64,000 bases of DNA from Escallonia rubra (lineage: Eukaryota; Streptophyta; Magnoliopsida; Escalloniales; Escalloniaceae). This document shows, one piece after another, positions 24,288 to 37,404 of this stretch. The notes under the pieces were generated by a model. It saw only the letters and a list, made by a program, of their open reading frames with translations. It was not told the origin of the DNA and did no database searches. The stretch covers positions 98,386 to 162,385 of the forward strand of contig JAVXUO010001268.1 in the NCBI GenBank assembly GCA_033065855.1. The letters run 5' to 3'. Each line of letters opens with the position of its first letter. Positions within the stretch are counted from its first letter, which is position 1. The translations under genes were made by a program, and so were the position numbers.

Positions 24288-27200
24288 CTAATTCTGTCGA
24301 TTAACCTTCAGATAAGGCAACGCACCAATCACATTGTTATAATCACAGCGGTCTACTTGTTGCTGCGGATGATAAACAAAAAGAAATAATAAGTCCAAAA
24401 TGAAACGCAAAACTATGGGAAAGACGAAAAATGTGGAGACCACTACACAAAATGTAGGACAAATTAATTTACTGACACACTTGAGGTCGTCAGAAAGTGG
24501 TCAATAGTTTTCTTGCATATTCTGGCCAAATGACCATCCCATGGACCATGAAAATTGTACAAGTCCACTTGATTCACAACATGAGCAACTTTAGTATGAG
24601 TTGTTGCTTTTTGATGAGATCTACTTTGGCTTTTTCCAGATCTGGACTTTGTTATACCAATTGCCATAAGAGTTCCGAACACTGCCCTTTTTATGTTAAG
24701 TCACAAAATCTAGTTTGATGTTAGCCTATGATGCTAATCTTCTTCAGAAGAGATTAGAAGATTGCAGCTAAGCATTTCTGTGAAAGAAGCCAAACTATAC
24801 ATTCTGTACATTCCTACTTACTAGGAGAGAAACAGTGGAGGTTCAATTTAACATAAGGGTTAGCCCAATTGCCGAAGCAGACATGGCCAAAGCAAGGCCT
24901 ATGGGATGGCTGTACCACTGCTGCTTTAACTGCACATCGCTATGGCAAAACCAAATTTACTTAGGCAATAGGGCTTGCTGAAAACAAGTGATTCACAACT
25001 GAAGGTAAAAGGGCAAAAAGGGTCTGAAGCAACAATAGGAAGGTTAACGCAATTCTGAAGCCACAAAACAGATATAATGCTTCATAGAAAGACTACTAGA
25101 GGCCCATTCCACTTAACCCCTCTCTACAACAAGCTATCTGAAAGGTAGTATGATATTTAACTTTAATTAGAGTCATTGTGTAACCAGACTGCACCATTCG
25201 AGAAAGAAACCTAGCCGAGAACGCCTTTCCTCTACAAGTAACCATTCCTTCTGGTCAAAGCTCTACCAACCATGAAGAAAAAATTCAAGTTCCAAAGGAG
25301 TCGCAAATAAGAGACCTCAGCTGATGCAAGCTACCAATGGATGACGAGGCAAATTTGCACTCTCATCAAACCGAAATCAAACATCCTATTCGATCATATT
25401 TATCCAGAATGGTACACGAACCATTTAGACTCTTGACAACACGAGCCAATACAGTGGCACATGCACGCTGCCCATTTCCAGACTCGAGGCAAGAGTAACG
25501 CGCTTTGTTACAGATTGCTCGTGTCTATTTATCAAGATAATATCCATGTGTCTGAAAATGTTGGACAAGCACGCATAGATGGAGTGATGCAAGACCTAGC
25601 GCATAGCAATAAGTTACAGCCAACAGAACTATATTCCTAATATACACTATGTAAATCAGTTGACAGCAAAAAAATAGAATTTAACTCAAAGATGGTTGTA
25701 CATGATCTCTTGTATCATAATTAAGTGCAAGAAGTTCATAACTCAACACACTTCTGCTCACATAATTTTAACCAAGTTCATTAGCGCCGTTGACAAAATG
25801 TTTGCCTGGGATCACTACAACTTAAGATGATATAGACCCCTCAGTTCTGTTATTTGCTTAGTAGGCCCATTGGTCTAATCCCTCCCCTTTTAAGACAAAG
25901 GTTCAAGTCCCCGATTATTCTTATTTGGTGATAGATGAACTGGTAGAGGTCCATGTCAACCCTCCCCCCCACCCCCCCAAAAAAAAAAAAAACAACACCC
26001 CCACCAACACTCAAGGAGAAAGGATCCTTTATGATATAGACGTCATCATGTTCTAATACCATATTGTTATTTAAAAGTTCTCTATTAGCACCTTTTTCAT
26101 TCACCAGAGCACATAAAAGTTACACTATGGTGACATCCCAAAACTAAATTTCTGAGTTAAATTCCATTTTGAAGATGAGAAGTTTACATATCAAACCACC
26201 AAAGCCTCTTCAGTTCCACGATATCATACAGGAAGGATGAGTGAGCACAAAAACAATCTATCTTGAAAACGAGCGTCCTCTTTGACTTGCATCCTGGTCT
26301 GAACCATTAAATCATCTAGGACTGGGGAAATATGAAGTCAGTGAAGGCTAGGGACCAGGGAGGCAAGAGGAGAAGTCTAAAGGGTATTCTAAGTCCAACC
26401 AGAGTAAGTCCTTGTCGTATCATGGCAACCTTTACTCAGCTCGATAAAACTCATACTCTTGAGACTTCACACTAACACATTATGGCACTGCAGACACAAC
26501 CAATTCTTTTTGAGTGAGCAGCTCTTCATTTGCAGTTACAACTGCATTGCTGCATACTTACATGCATGTCAACATATAATGGACTTCACACTAACTATAC
26601 ATTTTTTCCTTGCCTGACCAACAGCACCATGCTGTAATTTTATTCACGAGAACGGGTTCCAAACTCGGTTAACACCTGCTTACAGCAGGCCAGCCGGGGT
26701 TCAAAATCATCACCTTGCAGCTTATTTTAGCCTCGTCCTATGACCGATCTTACATTTTTGCTGCTTTGCCCAACATTCTGGAACTCACTCATGCCAACAC
26801 TCCAAGAGCACCACTTTACTTTGTCCATCTTCTTAGTGGCATCCACGTCAAACCAACTTTTTGGTACGTGCACAGTACTTGCACCCTTGGTTTCCTCACT
26901 GCTAGCTTCTACATTAATATCTGGACCTCTAAGTCTTCTTCAGTTTTAACTTACTTCATACTCGATTAAAACACTACTCTGCTCAACCTAAGAATGAAAC
27001 CTAAACATGGCTAACAGAACATGGGCAACTAATGTTGAATGATTGGCTTTGGGGATCTCTTAAGCTATCCAAGGAACAACACAATGAAAAACTAGCTGAT
27101 ACAGCCATTAGCCTTCATAGCCAACCCCAACTAACTTGGGAGAAAGTTTTTTGAGCTCCTATAGCTTCTTTTACCGATGGGACACATTAACCTACAATCT

Positions 27201-28680
27201 CAGCAGAGTTGACAGACAGTTTGGGGCAGGTCAAGAGCAGGTTGTAACTTTGCCCGCACGCCTTACAAATATCGCTACTGATATTGCAATCTTCATGCAA
27301 GTGTAAAATATTTTAGTTTACCAGCTGAACTTCACAAGAGGGAGACCTACTAAGCTAGTTTTACAACAAAGTCAAACTTTAAGCACAATTGCACAATTTC
27401 ATTTATAGGCTAGAAATATGGGACATTAAATTCGTTAGACTCCCTAATTTAGAATTCGACAAAACAATACCCAGTGCATCCCCACGAGGTGCTTGACAAT
27501 TTAAAGAATCAACTCTCAGAAGCACCACTAGATGGAAACTCTTTGCAACTGGAGTTCCAATTAGATGTCTATCGATCAAACTGATTAGAATTCGATTCTA
27601 ATCACTCCAAAACCTTCTGAAATGGAAAACAAACCCAACTTCTACACTCTATTCAGACTGAGATGTCACAACGCACAAGTTAATGAACAAAGATTGAAAA
27701 GATAAATACTAGTTTGAGATCAAACCATTTTGGAGAGGCGATTTCTCCTTTTAGCATTCTTCTTTGCGAGCAAATGCTGCTTCCCTGCTCTCCTCCTCAT
27801 GATCTTACCAGTACCCGTTACCCTAAACCGCTTTGCGGATGCCTACAATTCAATAAACAAAAAGAAATCAAATAACCAGATGCTCAATTTGCCCCCCCCC
27901 CCCCCCTCCGACCCATAAAGAGAGAGAGAGGGAGAGACTAAAACCCAAAACATACAAAGGAAAAACATCAGAAACCAAAATACCTCATGTTCTAAATTTA
28001 AGCAAACCGAGAGGGAGGGAGGGAGAGAGAGAGAGAGAGAGTACCCAGATGCTTAAATCACAAATGCACACACGCACACACGCAGAAAGAAAGGTACCTT
28101 GTGAGTCTCACAAATAAAGTCCGACAGAAGCAAATACCCAGATGCTTAACTCACGAATTGAAACACATACATAGACGCACACACAAAACATAGAGGGAAA
28201 GAAAGAAAGAATTAATATAACCAAATGCTTAATTAATGAATGCCCAAACACACACATCCGCGCGCGCAAATTCAAGAAACATTAAAGAAATCAAATACCC
28301 ATATGCTCAGCTCACACTTCTGACAGCACAGACACACATGGAGAAAGAGAGAAATTACATAACCCAGATGCTAAATACACGAGTGCCCGCACACACATTA
28401 AGAAAGGAACAAAAGTTACCTTGTGGGTCTTCATTTTGTAGCCTTTTGCAGAGACAACAGTGAGGGTTCGTGGGGTTTGACTGGGAGAGGCAGCGGTGGA
28501 GACTCTGACAGGAAGGAGTTGGGTGGTGAACCCAGATATGCTGTGTGATGAAGTGAGGTTCAATGAGGCTTTCTTTGTGGGACGAGGCGAGAAATGAACA
28601 GTGCTATGAGTAATTCTAATTGGATGGCGTGAAGGGGAGAGCCTGAAGCCAAAAGAGAAGGTCACCGTTGAGGACGCCAT
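24288..28680 (-). CDS. PRPL35: Chloroplast 50S ribosomal protein bL35c (150 aa), three exons
   Basis: Exons on the minus strand: 28680-28420 (87 codons), 27842-27726 (39) and 24362-24288 (25 with stop). Both introns are GT-AG and phase 0. Residues 1 to about 76 are a Ser/Thr/Arg-rich, acid-poor chloroplast transit peptide. The mature part carries the bL35 signature: [19 protein letters not shown], then [29 protein letters not shown], and the end [16 protein letters not shown]. bL35 is a small, basic protein of the large subunit that binds 23S rRNA. Length fits plant orthologues of about 145-150 aa. ATGs at 28689 and 28740 are in frame, but 28680 (MASST) gives a typical transit start. Intron 1 (577 bp) is filled by a minisatellite, and intron 2 is 3.4 kb. 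Confidence 0.94.
25850..25995 (+). mobile_element. Possible tRNA-derived SINE in bL35c intron 2
   Basis: GGTTCAAGTCC at 25900-25910 is a perfect fit to the pol III B box. An A-box-like TAGGCCCATTGG lies about 40 bases upstream, at 25862. The unit ends in C-runs and a poly(A) tract at about 25979-25993. Length and order fit a short plant SINE. The A box is degenerate and no target duplication was confirmed. Confidence 0.38.
27870..28440 (-). repeat. Minisatellite filling bL35c intron 1
   Basis: On the plus strand the words CCCAGATGCT or close variants recur at 27876, about 27981, 28044, 28137, 28221, 28298 and 28373, a period of roughly 75-95 bp. Each unit continues into CACACACA and GAAAGAAA-type text, and a (GA)n tract lies at 28022-28041. 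One unit includes TACCTTGTGAGTCT at 28095-28108, a near copy of the exon 1 donor boundary TACCTTGTGGGTCT at 28417-28430. A 15-base poly-C run lies at 27892-27906. Confidence 0.8.
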
Positions 28681-28689
28681 TGTCGTCAT

Positions 28690-29540
28690 TTTTGGGGTTC
28701 TCTTTCTTGAAGGAGTTTTGTATAAATGTGGATAAAACACAGGGAGGATTGGATTGGATTGGATTGGGATTTGGGGTCAGGGTTTTTTTTCTTTGTTCCG
28801 TGCGTGATTTCATAGTGGTATTAATACGAAGTTATTTTTCAAAAGTTAACTCTTTTTTTTCTTTTATCCCTTCAAGTTCTAATATCAAAATAAAGTTGAT
28901 ACAACTTTTGCTACAACAATGTGCATTTACCTGAATATGATATACACAATGCTTCACGGAAAGCATACCCGACTTTTCCTTAAACTAAAAAATGGATTGA
29001 TTTTTCATATTTTCAATTAATTTTGTTGGCCAACAAGATAATGTTGCATGTGATCTTCTTCTATTTTTTAGGTTAAGAAAAGGGTTAATTTTCATTTGGG
29101 CCTTTTAAGTTTGCATTTATAACTACTTGTCCCTTTTTTTTATTTTTTTGTCCTTTAACAACAAAGTTATCTCATTTTAAACATTCTTTCTAATTTTCAC
29201 ATCGCAGTTGATCGCTCTAGAGGGGCAACAAGGAAAAAGCACTTAATCTTGCAACCAAACAAAGCCAAAGCATTATTTTTGTCTCTTCCAATGCTCTTTA
29301 GGCAGAGAATCCTTATCGGCCACGTCACCATGATCACCGAAATCCCCACGGCGAACTCTGTTACAACACATCAAAGACATCCTTCATCTTCTCTTTCACT
29401 GCTAACGAACAACCCCCAGTGACCCAACTTCCACTACCTAACACAGATCCACAACCACCACCATAGATCCATAACTGAACTATCAAAACCCAACTCCAAA
29501 GCCCGCCACCATCCACCATAACTTTTTGTTGATTAGTACT
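28690..29540. promoter_or_regulatory. bL35c upstream region, then unassigned spacer
   Basis: A (GGATT)n repeat at about 28745-28770 lies just upstream of the bL35c start and is likely in its leader or promoter. Beyond it, up to the LTR start at 29541, I see no gene. The sequence is A/T-rich, then CCACCA-rich at 29440-29520. Confidence 0.4.
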
Positions 29541-30529
29541 TGTTCCCAACTTACTCTGGTAGCACCTAAAGGCCCACTGATGGTCCCATTTTGCGCGACA
29601 CGTTGACATAGTCAACAGTCAATTTTCAACATTTCCAACCAGTCAAAACATGCACGCTCAAGTCACGTGTACTTTTCACTTTTTCTACGTTACTTCGTCA
29701 CTAAGAAATTTATTTTTGCGCGATGCCTCATCACGTTTTGATCATCGCACGTCGCCCGTCGGCACACCTTGGCACTAGCCCAAGGAGGTTGGCCTTGGCC
29801 TTCCCCTTGGGGTCGGCCTCGGCCTTGGCTTCCCCTTGGGTGTCGGCCTCGGCCTTCCCCTAGGATTGGCCTTGGCCTCCCCCTAAGGGTTGGCCTTGGC
29901 CTTCCCCCAAGAGGGGGCCTTGGCCTTCCCCCAAGGGTTGGCCTTTGGCGTCCCCCATTAGCAACTTCACTTCTCTTCAAGAGACCATGCATCGTCTGCG
30001 ACATCCATCGCCCGCGTCCGCCCGCCAACTTCGCGATGCTCGTCGCCCGGTCGCCGTCTCCGCGACACGCGTCGTCCCCGCGACGCCCGACGCTCATCGC
30101 CTGCGCGCATGCACTGACTCCGCGATACTCGTCGCCCGTCACCCAATAGCCATATCTGCGACCCCCGTTGCCCGCGCCTGCACACCATCTATGTGAACCC
30201 TGTAACCAGCGCCCGCGCACCGTCTCAGCGAACCCCGTAGCCCGAGCCCGCACACCGTCTCTAACAATCCGCCGCGTTCATGCGCCGCGCTGCTGATGCA
30301 GTCGTGCCACCCGCTCTTTGCCACACTATCGTGCCCTCGGCACCACACACACTCGGCCGCCCTCATGCGCCGCGCCACTGATACAGTAACGCCCCCTGGC
30401 TCTTTGTCACACTACCATGCACCTTGCGTTGGTCCATCCTTTCAACACACCTTGCGCACTTTGCCTTGGTCATGTAATATGCTTCGACCCACTCTTCGGA
30501 GTGTGCAGCATCCCGGGGGGATAGGCGAC

Positions 30530-31842
30530 TGTTAACCCTACGGTTATTTAACTTAGGATTAGATTTGGTTTTGATGATAACTAACATTGATGTTTATGTT
30601 GTCTAACATGCATTGAGTTGATGAAGCAATATGAACAATCTCATACTCATGCAAACGGACTATTAGACGAGCAACACGGTCAAAGACTCTCAAACGGAAC
30701 GCATCAAAGAAAGAATTCGTCAATTGAATTTTACAACGCTTTATTTCCTTCTTTGTAAACTAGACGTAGAGAGATGATCGTTACGATGACTGTATACCTA
30801 GAACTTGCCCATAGGTTTCCCTTGCATGCATAAAAGTTTTTCATTCTTTAAAAACTAGGAAACTGCATTTTCTGGAATGCAGTCGACTGCAAGTTGGGCA
30901 GTGAGGTATTACAGTCGACTGCATTGGAATGCAGTCGACTGCAATACTTCCAGTAGCCTATTACAGTCGACTGCATTTGGATTACAGTCGACTGTAAGTT
31001 GGAAATTTGAATTTCCAACGGCTACTTTGGGATTACAGTCGACTGCAATGGTGCATTACAGTCGACTGTATTTACCGTTTGGCGCAATAAATGCCCTACC
31101 TAACTCCAAACGGTCATATTAATTCCCAACTCTATAAATACTCATTTTGGGCTTAGTTTTGATTCATCAATTGCATTCAAAGCTCTCTTATCTTTCATAT
31201 TCTCAAAGATCAAAGCAATTGTTCAATCTCTCTTGGTTTTCATTGTTTTCTCATCCATTTCAAGAGAGCATTTATTGTGAGCTTACATTTGAGAGATTTA
31301 CACTTTCATAAGTCATCATACACTCATCTCTCTTGTTCTAGTGCTTAAACTTGTACTCATCTACTTCTTGAGAGTGAAATCTTGTACACATTTCTTCATC
31401 TAAAGTTTCTTGTATCAAAGCTTGGGGTTGTCAAGCTTTGGAGCTTTGGGTTTGTCAAAGCTTGTTCTTGATGTGGGCATAGCATCAAGGGATTGTAAGA
31501 GGTTTGATCTTGACCCGTAAGGAAGATCATACTAGTGGATTCTAGGGCCTTTCAAGGGACTTCCTTGAAGGGGTGGACGTAGGCTTGATGGTATATCAAG
31601 CCGAACCATTTAAATCTCCGTGTCAAGTATCTCTAAACCCTTCTCTCTTTACTTTATCGTTTTACATTTGTGTTGAGATTGAATAGTTTTGCTTACTTGA
31701 GATATTGTGTTTGAGATTTGTTGGTTGTAGCTTTTCAAGTGTTATTCTTATCCTCTCTAAGTTTGAAATATTTACTTGTTATTTTTAAAAGTAGTCTTAA
31801 AACTATATTCACCCCCCCTCTAAGGTTATCTTTTTGGTTTCA
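30530..31842 (+). repeat. Sirevirus 5' LTR with CAGTCGACTG palindrome array
   Basis: It starts TGTTAACCC and ends GGTTTCA. Seven copies of the palindrome CAGTCGACTG, mostly extended to GCAGTCGACTGCA or ACAGTCGACTGTA, lie at 30880-31068. They sit upstream of a TATA-like CTATAAATA at about 31132. Palindrome-rich LTRs have been described for sireviruses, so the array probably belongs to the promoter. Confidence 0.93.
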
Positions 31843-34800
31843 AGTGGTATCAGAGCCTCGGCTCTTGTTATATTGGGTAACGCCAAGAGAGTTAATCGAT
31901 CATGGCTTACGTTGGGGGTATGGAGGGTAGTTCTACCACTAGGCCTCCATTGTTTAATGGGACCAATTATAGTGTGTGGAAAGTTAAGATGAAAATCTAC
32001 TTAGAATCTCAAGACTATGAGATGTGGGATATTGTTGAGAATGGCACATTCGTTCCGATAAAGGTGGTTGACAAGGTTGAAGAGCCTAAATCCAAATCGG
32101 AGTATAGTGATCATGACAAGAAGATGATTTGTATGAATGCTAGAGCGAAAAATTGTCTTGTGTGTGCTTTAGACACTAATGAACTCAATAGAGTCATTAT
32201 GTGTAATTCCGCTAAGAGTATTTGGGATACTCTTCAAGTCACTCATGAAGGGACTTCTCTTCTTAGAGACTCCAAGATGAACTTATTGTTTAGAGATTAT
32301 GAGTTATTCCATATGCTTCCAAATGAATCCGTTACAGATATGAATACTCGTTTTACTAACATTGTGAACCCTTTGAAGCAATTGGGCAAGGAATTCACTA
32401 ATGGTGATCTCGTAAGAAAAGTGATTAGGTCCTTACCAAGAGCTTGGGATGCAAAGATCACCGCCATCCAAGAATCAAAGAATCTTAATATCTTTCCTCT
32501 TGATGAATTGATGTGCTCACTTATGACGTACGAAATGCAACTCAAGACCTTTGATCAAGAGGACGTCAAGAAGAAGCCTACATCAATTGCTCTTAAAGCT
32601 TCATCTTCAAACCTTGAGTCAAGTGATGATGATGAAGAATTTGATGAAGAGGATATTGCAATGGTTGCAAAGAACTTCAAGAAGTTCTTAAGATTTAGAA
32701 GGAATGATGGGAGAAGGCAACAAAATGCTAGCAACGAAGCGAAGCTTTGCTACAAATGCCACAAGCCAGGACACATGAAGATGGATTGTCCTATCTACAA
32801 AAGGGAGAAGAAGGAAATAAGAGATGTATGGGAAAGAGCTAAAAGAAGACAATTCTCTAAGAAAGAGAACAAGGAGAAGGAAAGAGCAATGAATGCCGAA
32901 CATACTCCAACATGGAGTGACTTTGATTCAAGTGATGAAGACAATGAGAAGAATGATCAAGCAAATGTATGCTTCATGGCAAATGATGAGGTAAGCTCTT
33001 CTTCCGGTAGTGATAGTGATAATGAAAGCTTTGAAGATGCTTATGATAGCTTATATAAGGAATCAAAAAAATTTTCAAGAAAAATATTATTTTGTCTAAG
33101 AAATTCCTTGAAGCTAATAAGCAAATTGAGAAGTTGATAATGGAAAATAATAAGTTGCATGCCAAGAATGAATGCATCTCCAACCATTTATATGTGAAAT
33201 ATGTGAATAACGATTTGGTTGAATTACTTGTTAACACTCCTAGCTCAAAACAAATCTCTTCCAAAACTTTGGCTTTAGAAAAACAAAATGAAGATTTAAA
33301 AGTTGAGATTTGTGATTTGAGAAAATGTCTTGAAAAATTTGTTGATGGTCAAAACAATTTGGATGTCATGCTTGGACGCCAAAGAATTGGCCTAAACAAA
33401 GGTGGTCTTGGATTAGATCCCATGGCCATGCCTCCTAAAGTTTTGCAACAACAAGCTAGGTTGAATATTCATACAAAACGACCAAAGAACTATTGCACAC
33501 CTTTTACACATTGCGGTTGGTGCAACAAGAAAGGGCATACGACTAATCATTGTCCTTGTAGAATTGTTTTTGTTAGAGGTAGAAAGAAAATGTGGATTGT
33601 GAAAGGTCAAGAATACAAATGCAAGACTAACACCCAAGGACCCAAGAAAATTTGGGTACCAAAAGTCACTACTTGATTTGTGTTTATAGGTATGTCTCAA
33701 AGCAAAATCTAGTAGCAAGAAGTGGATTCTTGATAGTGGATGCTCAAGACATATGACCGGCAACATATCTCTTTTCACATCGATTGATCTTAAAGAAGGA
33801 GGAAATGTGACCTTTGGTGACAATTCTCAAGGAAAAATCAAAGGTAAAGGAACTATTGGTAAGGAACCACATTCAATTGAGAATGTGTTATATGTTGAAG
33901 GATTGAAGCATAACTTGCTAAGTATTAGTCAATTTAGTGATAAATGTTTTAAAGTTATTTTTGAGGCTTCTCATTGCACTATACTATCCTTGAAGAACAA
34001 TGAAACTATTTTGATAGGTAGTAGAGATAATAATGTTTACTCCATTCAATGAAATGATTTAGCTAACCAAGATGTCAAGTGTCTCAGTGCTATTAGTGAA
34101 ACATCTTGGCTTTGGCATCGAAGACTTGGTCACATGCACATGGAGCATTTGAAGGATATTTCAAGCAAAGAACTTGTGAGGGGTCTCCCGAAGATCAAGT
34201 TTGAGAAAGATAAAGTATGTGATGCTTGTCAAATGGGTAAGCAAAAGAAAGTCTCTCACAAACCGAAGAAAATGGTATCTACTTCTAGACCCTTGCAATT
34301 ACTTCACATGGATTTGTTTGGACCAATCCCTACTACTAGTCTTGGTGGTAAATCATATTGTTTTGTTATTGTTGATGACTATTCTCGCTATACTTGGACT
34401 TTTTTTGGCTACCAAAGATGAATCTCTAAATGTGTTCACTTCATTTACAAAACGTGTTCAAAATTAAAAAGGTTATTTAATAACCAACATTCAAAGTGAT
34501 CATGGTAGAGAATTTGAAAATTCAAAAATAGGAGCCTTGTGTGATGACTTTGGGATATCACATAATTTTTCGGCTCCTAGAACTCCTCAACAAAATGGTG
34601 TTGCCGAAAGAAAGAATAGGTCTTTGCAAGAAGCGGCAAGAACAATGCTTAACGAATATGATTTACCTAAGTACTTTTGGGCGGAGGCGGTCAATTGTGC
34701 TTGTTTTGTTCTTAATAGAGTTATCTTGCGAAATTTTTTGTTAAAAACTCCTTATGAGCTTTTTAATGATAAGAAACCTAAGGTGAGCTTTTTTAGAGTT

Positions 34801-37159
34801 TTTGGATGCAAATGTTTTGTTTTAAATACCAAGGATCGCCTTAGCAAATTTGATTCCAAAACTTATGAGGGAATTTTTCTTGGTTACTCTAATAATAGTA
34901 TGGCATATAGAGTTTATAATAAAAGTACTTTGGTTGTAGAAGAATCCATTAATGTTACTTTTGATGAGACTAATCATTTTCTTCGGAGGACTAACATTGT
35001 TAATGTAGATGACATGGACTTTGACTTGAGAACTTTGGACATAAGTGAAACACTACAAGGCAACCCCAAAGAAATTGATCTAGGGGAGCAACAATCAAGT
35101 TCTCAAGGGGGAAACGAGGAAGAAATCAATGATGCCTCAAACTTGGACAACTCTCAAGCATTACCAAAAGATTGGACTTACAAAAAGGATCATCCAAGCG
35201 ATCAAATCTTAGGTAATCCTTCGAGTGGGGTAAGAACTCGACGCTCTCTTCAACAACATGTTAATATAGCGTTTCTTTCCCAAATTGAACCGAAGAACTT
35301 CTCCGAAGCTCTACATCATGAATCTTGGATGCTTGCTATGCAAGAAGAGCTAGTTCAATTTGAAAGAAATCAAGTTTGGACCCTTGTGCCTAAACCTCAA
35401 AACTTTAGGATTATAGGCACAAAATGGATTTTTAGAAACAAACTTGATGAATCCGGAGTCGTGGTTAGAAACAAGGCTAGATTAGTGGCCCAAGGTTATA
35501 ACCAAGAGGAAGGAATTGATTTTGATGAGACTTATGCACCGGTAGCTAGACTTGAATCTATTAGAATGCTTTTAGCTTTTGCTTGCTATAGAGATTTTAA
35601 ACTCTTTCAAATGGATGTCAAGAGTGCCTTTCTAAATGGTTTTATTTCAGAGGAGGTTTATGTGGCTCAACCTCCCGGCTTTGAACATGAAAAATTTCCA
35701 AACCATGTTTTTAAGCTTAGCAAAGCTCTTTATGGTTTAAAACAAGCTCTTAAAGCTTGGTATGAAAAGCTAAGTAGTTTTCTTTTAGAAAATGATTTTT
35801 CAAGAGGGAAACTTGACACCACTCTTCTTATAAAATCTAAGGGCAAGGACTTATTGTTGGTGCAAATTTATGTTGATGATATTATATTTGGTGCTACTAA
35901 TGGATCCTTGTGCGAAGAGTTTGCTTCTTGTATGAGTAAGGAGTTTGAAATGAGCATGATGGGAGAACTCACCTTCTTCCTTGGATTGCAAATCAAACAA
36001 AGCAAGGATGGAATCTTTATCAACCAAGCCAAATACACCAAAGAGCTACTCAAGAGATTTGACATGGAAGCATCAAATGCTTTTGACACTCCAATGAGCT
36101 CTTCATTAAAGCTTGATAAAGATGAAAAGGGTAAGGATGTTGATATTAAGCGCTATCGAGGTATGATCGGATCACTCATTTACCTTACCGCAAGTAGACC
36201 CGATATAATGTTTAGTGTTTGTTTATGTGCTAGATTTCAAGCTTGTCCTAAGGAATCTCATTTGGTTGCCGTCAAGAGAATCCTTAGATATCTTAAGGGC
36301 ACTCACGATTTAGGGTTATGGTTTCCTAGAAACACATCCTTTTTTGACCTAATTGGTTACTCCGACGCCGACTATGCCGGTTGTAAAACTGAGCGGAAAA
36401 GTACTAGTGGAGGTTACCAATTCCTAGGTCACTCTCTTGTTTCTTGGAGTTCCAAAAAGAAAAACTCGGTTGCACTCTCTACCACCGAAGCCGAATATAT
36501 GGCGGTTGGTGCTTGTTGTGCACAAATTCTTTGGATGAAACAAACCCTTTTGGATTTTGGACTCAAGTATGATCACATACTTATCTTATGCGATAACACT
36601 AGTGCCATTGATTTGAGCAAAAATCCCATCCAACATTCACGAACCAAGCACATAGAAATCAAACACCATTTTATTCGTGATCATGTGCAAAAAGGTGATA
36701 TCGTTCTCGATTTCGTGGACACAAATCACCAATTAGCGGATATCTGCACTAAACCTTTAGATTCGAAGAGGTTTACCGCTCTTAGAAGAGAACTTGGCAT
36801 GTCTTCACCTATGTGACTAAATGTTATATCTCTTGTGCATAATCATGCAAGTTGCACTTCACATGCTTGAACATTCTTTCATATGCTTATAGCATGCTTT
36901 GGTTAATTTTTCTCTTTCCAAAATTATTGATTTTGTTGATATTCATTTAATCTCATTTGTCTTTATTGATTTGCACACACTTATATTTCTAAATTCTTTA
37001 CACTTCTTATGTGCTATTTTTGTAAAAGGTACTTGGTATACCTTTTGATGGTTATTCAAGTACTTATGCTTTCTTGTTTTTGAAAGCCCTTGTTGGCTAT
37101 AATGATTATCCATGGATGGATACATAAGTTGATCACTTTCACACACACCCTTGATCTTT

Positions 37160-37280
37160 TTCAATGATGTCAAAAGGGGGAGAAAATATTGTTGATTCAT
37201 ACTTGTGTGGATTTGATATGAGCATATATTACTTGAGTTAGGGGGAGCCCTAGATTACTTTAGATAGGGGGAGCTTTTTG
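37160..37280 (+). other. Multiple polypurine tracts of the sirevirus
   Basis: CAAAAGGGGGAGAAA (about 37171), GTTAGGGGGAGCC (about 37237) and GATAGGGGGAGC (about 37264) follow one another upstream of the 3' LTR at 37405. Repeated polypurine tracts in this position are a recognised trait of sireviruses. Confidence 0.7.
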
Positions 37281-37404
37281 TCATGACTTCTTCTCATGAC
37301 CCCTTATGGTTTATAATTAAGATTGTCATGCTTCTTTGCGTTTATTATCTTATATATCTCATATTATTTGAATCAATGTTTGCCATCATAAAAAATGGAG
37401 AGAT

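Noticed and set aside
24464-24682. 72-codon minus-strand frame in bL35c intron 2
   Set aside because: Not recognised as any family, not joined by splice sites to bL35c exons, and the known bL35 sequence is complete without it.
30880-31068. Regularly repeated palindromes considered as a CRISPR-like array
   Set aside because: This is plant nuclear DNA. The units lie inside an LTR, the spacers are short and unequal, and there are no cas genes.
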